This document shows positions 1 through 11,585 of a DNA stretch of 64,000 bases, in pieces. Each line of letters begins with the position of its first letter. The first letter of the stretch is position 1. Made by a program: the position numbers and the translations under genes. The DNA is taken from contig MDYQ01000160.1 in assembly GCA_003024175.1 (NCBI GenBank), positions 1 to 64,000 of the forward strand, written 5' to 3'. The DNA is from Planoprotostelium fungivorum. Its lineage: Eukaryota; Evosea; Variosea; Cavosteliida; Cavosteliaceae. The notes beneath the pieces are model-generated. The model saw only the letters and a program-made list of their open reading frames with translations. It did not search any database and was not told where the DNA came from.

Positions 1-430
1 GTAATGTTGACTCGACTCACTTTCCCAGTTGGAGAACGAAGCTGTGTTCTACACCCACAAGAGCTGAAGTCTGCCAGAAGAGGACAGTGTTGATGTCGGT
101 CATTGATTGAGTCTTATCGACACTGTCGATGGGTACTTTGGAATCAGGAAACAAGTATGCCATGAGAGTCGATGTAGTGAGACTGAAGACGATCAACAGA
201 CGGCATTTGATCGTAATGCACTCTCACTCGTGTTTGGCGGGATGACTGTAGATGATCTCGGAGGGAAGTGATGGTGTCGTGTTAGCCTTAGGCTTTCTGT
301 CGCCAGACAGCCCGGCCACGAGAAATGTCTCGAACATACGATCTTTCTCGGGTTTCCATTCGGATAGAGGGCGAAGTAGTTCGTCAAGGCTCCAAGAGTC
401 TAGATCTAAGTTTTCTATAGGCTCCATCAT
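1..430 (-). CDS. DENN domain protein, N-terminal part (cut by window edge)
   Basis: Only the amino-terminal part is in the window; the gene runs off the left edge. Three exons join in frame: 430-228, 182-137 and 70-21, with introns starting GTGAG, GTACC and GTGAG. The product reads METFLVAGL-like uDENN sequence (here MFETFLVAGLSGD), then YLFPDSK and HSFVLQLGK, the usual order in the upstream DENN lobe. DENN proteins are exchange factors for Rab GTPases on membranes. The start at 430 is chosen because it opens the frame just before the domain. Which DENN subfamily this is cannot be told from the fragment. Confidence 0.72.
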
Positions 431-1023
431 GTTCGTTGCTGTTCCGTCTGGCCCGATGTGAAATATCTCGCGCGTGTGAATGAACGACAGATCATTTGTA
501 GAAGCATATTTTCCACATATATCCCACGCCTTCCATGGTCAACTGTCGTCGGTTCTTAACGTTAAGAGAGCCTCTCCTCTGTAACGTCTTTGGGTGACCT
601 TTCAAGGAAGTGTGAATGTAGCTCAAGGATACGGATGAGGGATGAACTTTGTGGCAGTGACTCACAGAAAGTCGTCAGACATGCCTCAATCTCAGACGTG
701 AATGCTTGGCCACTGTCACAGTCATGATGAGCTCCACATGGTGACAAAAAAGGAAATCCTGAGGCAATTTCGGGGTCATTTTACAACTGCTTCGTGTCCT
801 GACCCCTCCATTCACGAGCTGCATCACAAACAGCACACAATCACATCACCCTCTAAAGAATATGTTTGGGCACGCCAGTTTCAGTCAGTTCATCACACCT
901 CACCCCTCTTATCTACCCCGACCATTGTTGGGCTATTCGTTGGTGCCCACCACCATTCCTGACGTACCACCCCCTCCATACCAAGAGATATACAGGTGAA
1001 TCACGATGTGAACCATTTCGACA
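431..1023. other. Divergent intergenic region
   Basis: This 593-base gap separates the 5' ends of the DENN gene (minus) and the CHORD-like/LysM gene (plus), so it should hold both promoters. Open frames here (for example plus 702-962) have no recognisable domain and no convincing splice partners. No TATA-like box or RNA gene stands out. Confidence 0.5.
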
Positions 1024-2213
1024 ATGTCTAAAACCCAAAGTATGGGCCCCACTGGCGTTCAAGTCGTGAATGGTCCTCCTCCCGCGACTCATTCTGGACC
1101 CATGTATCCTCAACTTCACGTGAGCGATGCTGCACCCAATCGAGGAAATGAAGGTCAGTTGCCCCAAGACGGCCGTCTCAAGTGTAAGAGGTGACGCCCT
1201 GCGACGTGAACCATCGCCCTCTGACATGATAATGTAGGTGTCAGAGGTTCTACAACCCCGAAGCCAACCACGACAATGGCTGTTGTTTCCACAGTGGTGT
1301 CTACACCAAGGTCAAGCTCATTCCTACTTGGAGGTGCTGCGAGCAGACTGCCCCCGATGCCCCTCCATGCTCCAAAGGTCCTCACCTCGAGTGCAAGGTC
1401 TGTCGAATGCATCAACATCTCATCTGATATCATACAAGATCACCACGAGAAACATTTTGAAGTACCAAGAGTTGATGGCACGTTATCTTCCAGCCACTCA
1501 ACCGAGTCAACCAATTCCATCACCTGAGACAAGGACTCCCCTTCCATCGAGCGAAAAGTTGATCGATTTTGAGGATGTCGAAACGAATGAGATCGCCGAT
1601 GCAACTTTCTTTCTCAGTGGCCCCTCTTTACCTCCGAGACAAGATATTTCAGACAAATCGGTCAGAGCTGCCAACATCAAGGTGAGATGCATCATAATCA
1701 TTGCAGATGAGATTGACGCTGGAAGGTGGACAAGAATGTCATCTCTCTAGGAGGAAGGTCCTTCTTACGTCATCACGTAAAGAAGACGGACACCCTCTTA
1801 GGACTCTCTATACGTTACAAAGTCAAGGTGAATACCAGATTCCATCATCACATCACCACGGTCTAATCATCCATCTTGTCATCACCTGTGACACCGACTC
1901 ACCTCTATAGCCGGAAGATCTTCGTTCCGTCAACAAAGTCAACCGAGACGCCGAGCTCTACACGCGCGGACACCTCCTCATCCCCTTCCATGGTCAAGAC
2001 ATCGAGGATCCCGATGAAAAGTCGGAGATGGATGAGAAGAAGGCAGAGATGAGACGTCTCATCAGAAAGTTTCAGAGGGAGTTCAAGTGTCACTCTGAGA
2101 GCGAGGCGCAGTTTTATTTAGAAGAGAGCCGTTACGACTATGAGAGGGCGGCTGAGGAATTTAGAGCTGATGAAGAGTGGGAGAAGCGGGCGGGACCGAA
2201 GATGGCTCGATAA
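1024..2213 (+). CDS. CHORD-like zinc-binding and LysM domain protein
   Basis: Five exons join in frame: 1024-1190, 1238-1397, 1439-1681, 1726-1827 and 1911-2213, giving 324 residues. Residues about 54-105 hold a Cys/His cluster (CKRCQRFYNPEANHDNGCC, FHSG, then WRCC) resembling a CHORD zinc-binding unit. Residues about 200-250 form one LysM domain (HHVKKTDTLLGLSIRYKVK, then DLRSVNKVNRDAELYTRGHL). The C-terminus has a UBA-like helix pair (SEAQFYLEESRYDYERAAEE, then EWEK), as in LYSMD and plant intracellular LysM proteins. There is no signal peptide, so it is probably cytosolic. The function is unknown. The second intron and the 1682-1725 intron are required to avoid stops. Confidence 0.75.
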
Positions 2214-3429
2214 ATTGTACATTTGAACTGGTGTTGTTTGTGAAGAATTGATTTGTGCGTGATCTGTCCATGGAGTGGTGGATGCAAATATTGTTCAGAC
2301 CTCACATTTCATCCGGTGCTAGTGTCGCTTGACCTCTTGTCGTTCCTCTCCATTCCTCGCTCAGGCACGACGGTCACCATGTGTCTTTGGCGTACTTCCT
2401 CTCTGGTGTCATCTCATCCACTCCTGGATGAAAGAATCGTAGCACCGTCAGATCAACTCTCGTCGTCTCTCATACAGCGTCACTGTCGATATAAGGAAGA
2501 CGATGATACAAAAGAAGATGGACGACGATACAAAACTGTACATGTATTCTTTTCTTCTATTCCTGTAGGTGACTCGGTCCTCTCTAATGCCTGTTCTCAC
2601 GGTCGGGCTCAGTTCCGTCTTTCGTAAACGCTTCTGTTGCCCTCCTTGGAACACAGCCATGGTGCTGGTCCTGTCTCCTCCAATCGGTGTCTGTCGGTAT
2701 ATTCCGTCCTCTCGATCTTCTCCGTCCATCGATCTGACGTTCATCTCATCGTCTACGGCGTGTCCGCCTCGTTCATCGTGCGCTTCTTCTCGTCGTCGTG
2801 TCTTCATGCTTGTCCCGTGTTCTCGTTTCATGATGGTAATCGACAGGCCATACGTTTTCTTCCTGCCTGTCTCTCTGTGTGTTGCTCACTCGAATGTGTT
2901 CAGCATCGGCTCACCATCTGGAGGGGCCCAAGATAAAACCAGGCGCTGGGAAGTGAAAACTTCCAGAAAACTCCTCTAGTCTGACACGATCAGGACAGGA
3001 GCTCCATGCAACTTGTCTTCCTACATCTTCTATCGGTCGTGGCGTACACCATCCTAAGGCTCTTTATTCCAGAAAGAGTCGCCACGGTCGCTGCTTCCTG
3101 CCCAATGTCTACCAAAGGAAGCTGTCCCTGACATGTTTCGTGGTGGATCACTGCTGCGGAAGCTGAAGACAGAGGGACATAGGGATGACGGTGTCTTAAA
3201 ATAAGAGGGCAGCGGTGTTATCATAAAGATTTGCACTCTGTTGGCCTATGTAGCGGTTTGACTTAACGACGACCACACAGACGGGGGCCTATGAAGGCGA
3301 AACCATAGGCAGCCTCTTACTGTCCGATGGTCCTTCTATGTTTTCATCGATGAAGAGATTGAGTAGCAGCTGAGAATCTTCATGGAGACGAGGTGCATCA
3401 TCATCGTGACGCAGATGTGTTACATGTTT
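2214..3429. other. Long stretch without a clear gene
   Basis: Several open frames overlap here on both strands (minus 2448-2831, plus 2569-2979, plus 2637-2936), but none shows a known domain or a consistent splice pattern. The pyrimidine-rich part near 2550-2660 resembles a stretch at 39.72-39.84 kb. The segment probably contains the 3' end of the LysM gene and the 3' end of the ankyrin gene, which converge here. Confidence 0.4.
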
Positions 3430-4095
3430 TTATTCGTCATCGTCGGCGACGATACCCGTTTGAATGACTGTATCATCTTGATCTTCTTCTGGATGGAATC
3501 ACAATGACGTACAAAGATGCAGGTCTCACCTTGATTACCACCCGGGAACAGATGTCTGATCTCATCATCGCGAGAGACATCGCGCGGTGTCTGCCCGAAT
3601 TTGTTCTTCTTTGTGGGCTCTGCTTTATTCTTCAACAAGAGCTGTCGATGTCAATCGAGATGAATGACGAGCGATTCTCACCTGTATGACTTCCGAATAT
3701 CCTCTGAATGCCGCCTTGTGAAGTGGTGTGTCTCCTGTAATTGTCTTCAGCCATCGGATTGACGTTTCGGATGTTATGTATTCACCAATGTTGTTAGTGC
3801 TGTTCACGGCTTTCTCTGATCCTTTGATCGTAAAGAGGTGTTGTAACACTTCCAATCTGCCCGATCCACTAGCGATGTCTATATGTCTTTGTTCAGTCCT
3901 TATCGTTCTGTCTCGGCTTACGGAATAGATTATCCCCGAGGTCGTTCGGTTTAAGGATGTTATTACTGTTGGCTCCCTTCTTCACTTCATCTATGTATCC
4001 TCTCTGTACTGCGCTCCTGAAGTCTTCTCTCAGTCCTCGCACCGTTATATGAAGACCTTCATTCACCTGAGGAGTTCTAAAGCGTTTTCGCTCAT
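3430..4095 (-). CDS. Small ankyrin-repeat protein
   Basis: Six exons join in frame into about 150 residues, starting at the ATG at 4095 (MSENALELLREDFRSAVQRG) and ending at 3430. Ankyrin signatures follow each other: LGDNLFHIASGSGRLEVLQH, then GDTPLHKAAFRGYSEVIQLL, then KFGQTPRDVSRDDE. The C-terminus is acidic (EEDQDDTVIQTGIVADDDE). The introns are 39-52 nt with GTGAG/GTAAG donors, and removing them restores the GDTPLH register, which supports the model. Ankyrin repeats bind other proteins; the partner is unknown. A longer upstream frame (ATG at 4234) was not used because the spliced model fits the repeat better. Confidence 0.78.
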
Positions 4096-4376
4096 GATGT
4101 CGCCTCTTCCGTCTGACGAAAACTGCTGGACAACAAATCGTTGTAGAAGTGTCAATGTCGCACGCCACCTCATCTCCCCCTGATCGGTCACCGTTTCTCT
4201 TCTCGTGGCCATCCAGTCGGTGTCCATAGTTCACTCATGGAAGGGGGTAAGTCTAACAGCTTCATCAGACATGAGCCTTTCATTGCGATGCGTGATTTTT
4301 GAAGAAAACTCGCAAGTTGGTCGACACCTCAGACACGGCAGCGTCGACTCAACATTCTTCAACTATACAAGCCAAC

Positions 4377-5279
4377 ATGCCCAACACAGTCGTTCTCGCT
4401 ACACTTCACATTAACACTCCCGAGGACCAACAGAAGGTAAAGAGGGTGTTTGTCCAGTGATGTGACACGCATATCAGGTCAAAGATCAGCTCGCCCAACT
4501 GATACCAAAGGTGAAGGAAGAGAGTGGATCGCTGTCTTACTACTGGTTCCAATCAGACAACTCAGATGACAACAACTTGTACGCTTTCGAACAGTGAGTA
4601 ACACGTCGAATTGTATGGAGCTGAGAGTCAACAGATACGCCTCCGTAGAAGCTCTTCAGGCTCACTCGTCCGACCCAGCTCTCCAGCAGGTAAAGAATGA
4701 CGTCATATATCTGCGTCTAATTGACGTTTGCAGGCCGTCGCACAATTCAAAGATACATTCACGCAGGCACCCGAAACACACGTCTACGAAGTGGTCTCTG
4801 GTTTCGTCTCAAAGGCCGGACTCAACGATGCCCGATTCATCTGGCTCACAACTCTCCGCACCGAACAAAGAGAGTTTGTCCTCGAGCGCCTCGACGAACT
4901 CACCAAAGAGGTAATCGCCCCGAAATCACATCTGGAAAGAGATTAAATCGTTCAGGTCGAAAAGTCACCAGATGCCCTCTCTTACGCCGTTCTCAAGAAT
5001 CTGAGAGACCCCGAAGAGGTAGAACCATCTTTCCACTTCAACATTTATTCATTCTCCCACAGATTGTTGTCTTTGAGAGATACACCACCGACGAGGCCCT
5101 CCACGACGTCCACGAGAAGTCATCCATCTACAAGTCCGGATTCAGCATCAGGTGACATCATCTCCACGTGCGTCCATCTTCCACTCACATCATGTCTCAG
5201 AGCCTCTTTCGGTCAGCTGATCAACAAGAGAAAGGGTGAAGGATACAGTGAATCCAACTTGGGTTTCATCTCCAAGTAG
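4377..5279 (+). CDS. Tandem ABM (antibiotic biosynthesis monooxygenase) domain protein
   Basis: Seven exons join in frame into about 212 residues from the ATG at 4377 (MPNTVVLATLHINTP) to the stop at 5279. The protein has two copies of the small ferredoxin-like ABM fold. Unit 1 runs through EESGSLSYYWFQSDNSDDNN, YAFEQYASVEALQAHSS and QFKDTF. Unit 2 runs through IWLTTLRTEQREFV, DPEEIVVFERYTTDEALHDV and a FGQLI end. ABM proteins act as dimers on small aromatic molecules or quinones, or as stress proteins; the substrate cannot be predicted. Introns are 42-49 nt. The stop is followed by an AATAAA-like ACAATAAAAG at about 5299. Confidence 0.78.
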
Positions 5280-5335
5280 AGACCAGTAGTATAGAAGACA
5301 ATAAAAGTCGTTACAATGTTTCAAAGTACATTCTT

Positions 5336-7437
5336 TTACCACCCAAGAGCCTTGCAGTGTGACCCGAAATCGAAGCCCAGCAGGATCCATGCACTACCTC
5401 TCGGGAACATGGCGATGGACAAGACGGCCACGATGAGAACGAAGAAGGTGGTGAAGCCCTTCATCGAGCCCTCCGATCTGTTTCAGACGTCGATCAGATG
5501 GGGAAGTGATGATAATGGATTCAATGAGGTGTAGAATCAACTCACCTCGGTGGCGGCTTCATCAGGTACAGAAGTTTGTATTTCGCACAACCGTAATGGA
5601 TACCGTGAAGGAGTATCCCCAAGATACCGATCAGTGGCACCAATGTGAAAGACAATGCGATGATGAACTGTCTGTAAAACAGCTCGAGATATTCCGTAGC
5701 GAGATCGAAACTGAGGAGAGCGTCGTTGTCTCCAGCTTCGTTGTCCATCCTCGAGCCGTATCTCAGAATACGCCACCCGAGAGGCGTCACGATCTCTAAT
5801 GCATTACCGATCTGATGTGATGTCAAGGAGGAAACGTGAGAGAACGATAGATAGAGGATACGAAGAGTTCGCTCAGAAGCATGGACAAGAATTGTTCGGC
5901 GGTCTCGTTGATGGTGCACTTGTTTAAATTCTCATCTTGAACCCCAAAGAAGTTGAAGCGGAAGACGCTGAGATAATCCACAGTGACGATGTAACGTAAC
6001 GTATAGAGGATGATGATGTTGGCCATCTCCAAAAGAAAAAACTTGATGACATTATTTCGTCTGTCCGTGTCAATCATCATCAAATCATCATCATCGTATC
6101 TCACCGATAAGCCGTCCATGTTCGATGCTTCTCTAATCTCGTGAGAGATAAACAGATTCTCCTCCACAACTATTCTCTTCAACTCATGGACATTAGATCC
6201 ATCGTCTCACCTGATTGATGAGAGCGTAGATGACTCCGATGAGAGGTGAAGCCCATGGATATCTATCTTCACTGGGAGAGTTGACATAGACAAGGACGAT
6301 ACCGAACGTGATTCCTCCCGTAACTCCAACCAAGATGAGGACGAGGAAATAAGACAAGAAACGTAAGGCGATTCGAGTTGACATATGGATGTGTGCGTTT
6401 TCCTATCCTCCGCGTCAATATTCTGTTGAGATGAAGAACGACATGATGGTCATCACCTGGATGTAATCATCTCGATCGCCCCCCATCATCTTGTCGATTC
6501 GGTTCTGTTTCCGATAGCTTCTCCTCACGATCAGATGGAACATCGGTCTGTCCTAATGTCAAAATCCATCATCCATCATCACACGTCATATCACCCCATC
6601 ACGATGAACAATGCAATACCAGCGATAGTTGTTCCTTGCCAAACCGTTCGACTCTCACCCGTGTAAGTGCTTACGACTCCATTTCTCCACAAGAGGGCGA
6701 TGGTGCTGAACTTCAATGCGGTCGAATAGACGAGACCATCATGAACGGCATGATAACTGAAACTCACGAGACCTGCACAGATCATCATCAGGAGAGAGGT
6801 GATGATGAACGGCCTCACCGATGAATACAAGTACGAGATTGCACCACATCAGATATTCGATGAAGGAGAAATAGATATAGATGGCGTTTCCAAAATGTTC
6901 ACCCAGCTGGTCTACATCAGTTGATTCTGATGGGTCACTGATCGTCACCTGATCTTTCGTGGCACTCATGCTGAGGTATTTGTTGTTGTGCTCCTGTGCA
7001 GCTGCGATGTATTCTCGTGTATCGATGTCCTCTCTTCGAAGATGTTCAGTTGAAATGGACAGTACAGGAGAGACACACCCGACTAGATATGGTCGTCCAT
7101 GGATATTGTATCTGACGGATAGACCTTCTGGTACATTTCTTTGGTTATAGTACTCGCTGTGATTCTAAGGAATAGTTCGATCGCATGCATCATCATACCT
7201 CGTCGAGACACCTAACAAATTCGATTCTAAAGAGTTTGGTGCTATAGTGATGGGATAGATCTCCGAATTGAAGGGAGAGATCAGTCCACCATCCTGATCT
7301 GTATTACATTCTCGTATGCGTGGTAGACACACCCTCTGATTCTCTGCGCTCCTCGACCGAACGACGCGCAGCTCGACGTCGATGGGGTCCTCCATATCAC
7401 TTGCGATGTGGGTGTGGGGCGATCGTTTAAAAAACAC
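5336..7437 (-). CDS. TMC-like multi-pass membrane channel protein
   Basis: Several exons on the minus strand encode hydrophobic helices: YIYFSFIEYLMWCNLVLVFI, IALRFLSYFLVLILVGVTGG, FFLLEMANIIILYTLRYIVT, and FIIALSFTLVPLIGILGIL. The stretch CTINETAEQFLSMLLSELF, followed by EYLELFYRQFIIALSF and YKLLYLMKPPPR, has the order of the conserved TMC domain. The last helix is MKGFTTFFVLIVAVLSIAMF before the stop at 5336. TMC proteins are mechanosensitive or leak cation channels of the plasma membrane. The start at 7437 or 7395 is uncertain. Divergence from animal TMCs is high, so the family call is moderate. Confidence 0.6.
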
Positions 7438-7751
7438 ACTTTATTTGAAACCGTCGGCGTTTTGGGTGTCATTGGTTACACACGATAAGAAGTTGAACGA
7501 CCTTTCGAGTGAGCTCGAGCTCAGCTCTCTACCTCTCATTTTATTTCGAAGGACTCGTTATCTGTACACATCTCATGGTCGTGTAGAATACATCACGTGC
7601 ACACTTTGACTCGTGTGTCAATGTTATCGTGAATCTGATACCTCATCAGCACCAGAGACATATAGAGTATCCATCCAGTTTGAAAAGAATGCGATATGAA
7701 ATAAAACAGATTAAAATAGATGAAAACAGATCGAAACATGATAGAATTACA

Positions 7752-9424
7752 TCATCTCACATTGAAAGGATGTTGAACTTCCTCGTTGGTGTCTTCGTAT
7801 TCAAAGACATCAGATTCCTCCCTCTCCTCTACTTCTTCATAGAACGATCCCTCGTATGTGTCTTGCATCGATTCTTCCGTCATCTCATCATCGTCCCAAT
7901 CGCTGTCGTCATCATCATCTCTCGGTGGAACGTATAGACTCTGTCTGAACCTCTTCTTTGGTATGTCTATGCCCATGTACCTGTCTCTGTGAGTTTCATC
8001 GCGATGAAGCGTTGTAGACGGACCTGGCCAGGCCGTGCGATGGAAATTGAACTCCCTTCCACTTTACGTCTTCCAGCAAGACGACGTAGTTCGACGGAAT
8101 CTACGCAAATTTTCAGATCAAAGTCTGGGTTTAGGGTTTAGTCTCTCACCTGGCCCCTGTTACCCTCTTGATCTTCGGCCGTCCACCAGCCTTCCTTCTT
8201 GGCGATGCCGTCTACAACAAGGACCTCATGAGCCTCGAAAGACAGCTCTTTGCTATTTTTAGCCACGTAAGGGTACTGTGTCGCCACGATGAGTCCAAAG
8301 TGACACGATTGTACCTGTGGCGTTTCAATCGAATGAAACGCTGTAGATGGATGACCTGTGACGAGAGCTTCCAGTAGTACTGCCTCCAGAAGAGACACGA
8401 CACTTGTTCTTTCGTCATGAACCTGGCATCTACAACGCTGTAGAACGTCAATAAAACTTTCGTCTAGCTTGTGCAAACTCACACGCTGGGTGGGGGTCGT
8501 GATGAGAGATACAGAGTTTCTAAGTCTTCCATCTCCTCGATGGATAAGTTTGAGTTCGGACTCACAGCTCCCGCCTTGGGTCTGGACATGATGTGATGTA
8601 GACAGTCCTTGTTGTCTTTATCGGCCAGGCGGTCTACCAACCACAGACAATCTGAGACGATGTGAGAAGATGCAAAATGAGACGAGACTCACCCTCTTGA
8701 TCGACATCACCAAAGTTGACGTTAGAGTATCGATCGTCATAAGAAATGTTTCCCTCTGCAAAGAGGCTGTTCAACTTGCTCTTCCACAGCTTCGTTGAGC
8801 AGTGAACTGCATTGTAGAACAGCATGTTGACTCGAGGGACACTCCTGGGTCATGGTGAGAAGGAAAGTCGAAGACGGATGGAACCGACCTGAATAATGTG
8901 TCCTCGTCTACATATGAAAAGATTTGTGTCAGGATACCAGTGTCATCGAGTTCTCCCCAGTATCTATCGGTGAATGATAGAACGGAAGCTGATACAGAGG
9001 TCAATACCAGTTGCTGGAAGATGGTGGAAGAGGAAGATGTGGATGTCATGTCAATCTCGATCGATGGTCTCACCCTTTCTCTGTCTCTGGCTGGGGCTGT
9101 CGATGTGTTAGAAAGTGTTTTGTGTGTATGAATGATAGGGGTAAAAGATATTTGTATTCACCTTCTTCTTCTCGGCGTCAATTCAGTAGAGGATACGTTC
9201 CTTGCGACGGAAAGCCAGTCTTCTACGTGGAAGAACTGGCACAAATCGTCGTCTACACATTTTAACGTTTCTTTCTCAATCGTTATGTATGCCGCTCACC
9301 ATTGTGCTCCTCGCTCGCAAATTGATGCAGCTTCGTCAAGTTCCGCCTCTCCAATAGTGCTATGAACCTACACTCCTCAATCAGAATCCCCCGCACATCC
9401 GCTCGCCCCCCTTCACCTGCTCAT
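7752..9424 (-). CDS. F-box and SH3 domain protein
   Basis: About ten exons join in frame. The first is tiny (ATG AGC AG, 9424-9417) and splices to FIALLERRNLTKLHQFASEE. An F-box-like segment reads LDDTGILTQIFSYVDEDTLF, followed by YNAVHCSTKLWKSKLNSLF. Further on comes an SH3 domain (QYPYVAKNSKELSFEAHEVL, then EGWWTAEDQEGNRGQ and IPSNYVVLLEDV) and a very acidic tail (DDDDDSDWDDDEMTEESMQD). F-box proteins recruit targets to SCF ubiquitin ligases; the SH3 module would bind proline-rich partners. An open frame extends 60 codons upstream of the ATG, so a longer N-terminus is possible. Confidence 0.68.
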
Positions 9425-9966
9425 GTTGATCCGTCTTCTAATCGACTTTCGTTCGTTCTCGTGATGATGTCTCCGTGCGTGTGTTGTTCTCACGACCGTC
9501 TTTAACCTTCTCGTCTTCGGAAGGGGCAGGAAAATCCAACTCGAGCTTGGTTCACCTCGAATTTCCTCGAAATCGCGCTCACACACATATTCCATGCACC
9601 ACAAGGTGTGGAACCCTCCGCCTTAAGTCCAAATAGGAGTTTTTTGCCCTTCTAAATCGAAGATTGTCTACGCTTTTGTGAGGGCTCTGACGGGCGCGTT
9701 CGTGTTGGATAACGTTCTGCGTTCGGTTTTGGACCACGAGGGCCTATCGTGAAGATGTGACGGTGCTCGTGAACGAACACACTGGGGTGTGGCCTGACGT
9801 CCATCCGACCACACGAGATGCAGACCGCATGATCTTCCGATGAAGACATCCTCCCCGAGAGACCACACGTTCGCACACATTCGGTCATCTCCTTTTTCTT
9901 AAGACATCCCAGATACAATGGTCGGGAAGCGAAAGGCAAAGGAAGAAGAGGTGCATTTATCGACAT
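9425..9966. other. Intergenic region between two minus-strand genes
   Basis: This holds the 5' flank of the F-box/SH3 gene and the 3' flank of the GDP-fucose transporter. A minus-strand frame of 104 codons (9652-9966) and part of an upstream extension of the F-box frame (to 9604) are open, but neither resembles a known protein. Confidence 0.4.
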
Positions 9967-11366
9967 TTAATTCCTGTTGGAGGGATTTGTTGTGGGCAGA
10001 GTTGGCTCGGTGTTCTTCTTCATCTCGCTGTACTTGACTTGAGAGTAATAAGCGGATCCAGCGATAACGAGAAAGATACCCAGGGCCGCCTGCAACAGAG
10101 GTTAAGACGATGATGTCGATGATGGTGAAGCGGTCGTCTTTCGATGAGAGATCTCACCATGGATGAGACTTCGTTCTGATACCAGATCATGGCAAAGAGA
10201 GTCTGGAGGCATGCCTTTAGAGTTCCCGAGATGTTGTTCGTCAGGGGCGAAGTGTATTTGATCTGTAAGAAGACCGCGATGTTGATGAGGAACCTGCGTC
10301 GGATCAACATGATGATGATGATGTGATGTGTGAGTCACCCAAAGATGCCGGTCACAGTCATGCCGATCCAGTTGCTCAATTCGTAGAATTTTGGATTCGA
10401 CGAGAGCTCGGAGGCTTCACCCATGAGCCACAGGGTGGGCAGCATGAGGACGATGGAGATTCCAGTGTTGTAGATCAAGAGTCTCCACTGGTCACCGTTG
10501 ACGGCGGACATGACCTTTAGAGGATGAGATGGTGAGATGTCGATGATGGTGGGGGTGCACCTTCTTGACGTAGATTCCATAGAGGGATACGAAGGCAGAT
10601 GATGTGACTCCGTAGATGACACCGGCCCATGAGAAGTTGACTTCGCCGTAAGATCCAACGAAGAAACCGAGGACGACAATGGCGGATGCCTGAATGGTGG
10701 CCATCGATGTCGATTGGCCCAAAATGGTGAAGGTGAAGATGATGGTGAACACGATGGTGAGACTGCGGACGACCTGTTGACGTCGGTGAGTGAGGTGGAG
10801 GGTGATAGAGATGATAGATGTGAACTCACTTGGTAGAAAGTGACTTCAACGTTGGCGAGGCAGAGATTGTTGAATGCAACCATTCCAACAAAGACTACTG
10901 CAAGGGGCAGAACCTGATATGGATGAGATTATCATGGCTGCGACTCCATCATATCACCTTCTGGGCGATAACAACATTGAATTCGAGGGGAGGAATGATG
11001 GATAGCATAGGATAACTGATTATAGATGAGTGATACCTTGTATTATCGCCTCTCACCTCTTTCCAAGATGTCCCAAGATACCTACAATAACGAGAGCAAC
11101 TACGAGTTGATACCACGTAACAAATAGAGGGAATGGGAAATCAACGGACATAATGTTCTTGTTGAGGAAGACTAGAGCTATCGAAATAAAGAAGTAGAAT
11201 CCAACGACTAGAAAGATCCTAACGCTGATGGACGACGATTAGTTCCCATCACTCGAAAATCTCCTCACGTTTGAGCATATAACGCATCAGCTTGTTGATC
11301 TTTCATCGATCTCAGAGGATTGGGCTCAGACCCGGGAGGTGCATCGTCATCCTTCCCCTTCGTCAT
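9967..11366 (-). CDS. GDP-fucose transporter (SLC35C1 family)
   Basis: Starting at the ATG at 11366 (MTKGKDDDAPPGSEPNPLRS), the exons encode a ten-helix nucleotide-sugar transporter. Recognisable pieces are FLNKNIMSVDFPFPLFVTWY, FVGMVAFNNLCLANVEVTFY, VFVTIIF-type helices, SLYGIYVKKVMSAVNGDQWR, LQIKYTSPLTNNISGTLKAC, and the tail YSQVKYSEMKKN. The KYTSPLTNNISGTLKA block is diagnostic for GDP-fucose transporters. It would carry GDP-fucose into the Golgi lumen in exchange for GMP. A GT10 fucosyltransferase that would use this donor lies about 5 kb away on the same strand. Confidence 0.88.
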
Positions 11367-11585
11367 GTTTGGCGGAGCGATTGATGCGTCGCCAGCGATA
11401 AAAGAGACAAAATGACATTTTATTTCGCATTGTAAATGATTCCACTTGAAAAGATGACCGTTACTCACTTTCGCGCCAAAAATTGACATTCAAAATTTTC
11501 GGCAATGCGAGGAGAAAAAATCAGTTCTCACAAGCATCGCTTTCGAACAACCACACCTCCCTTCTAAATCTTCTAAACAACCAAA

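Noticed and set aside
2448-2831. 127-codon minus frame with a hydrophobic segment
   Set aside because: No domain, no splice support and strongly basic low-complexity composition; listed only as part of a region without a clear gene.
3270-3320. Fold-back CCTATG...CATAGG as a tRNA or small RNA
   Set aside because: It lacks a T-loop, anticodon stem and Pol III boxes.
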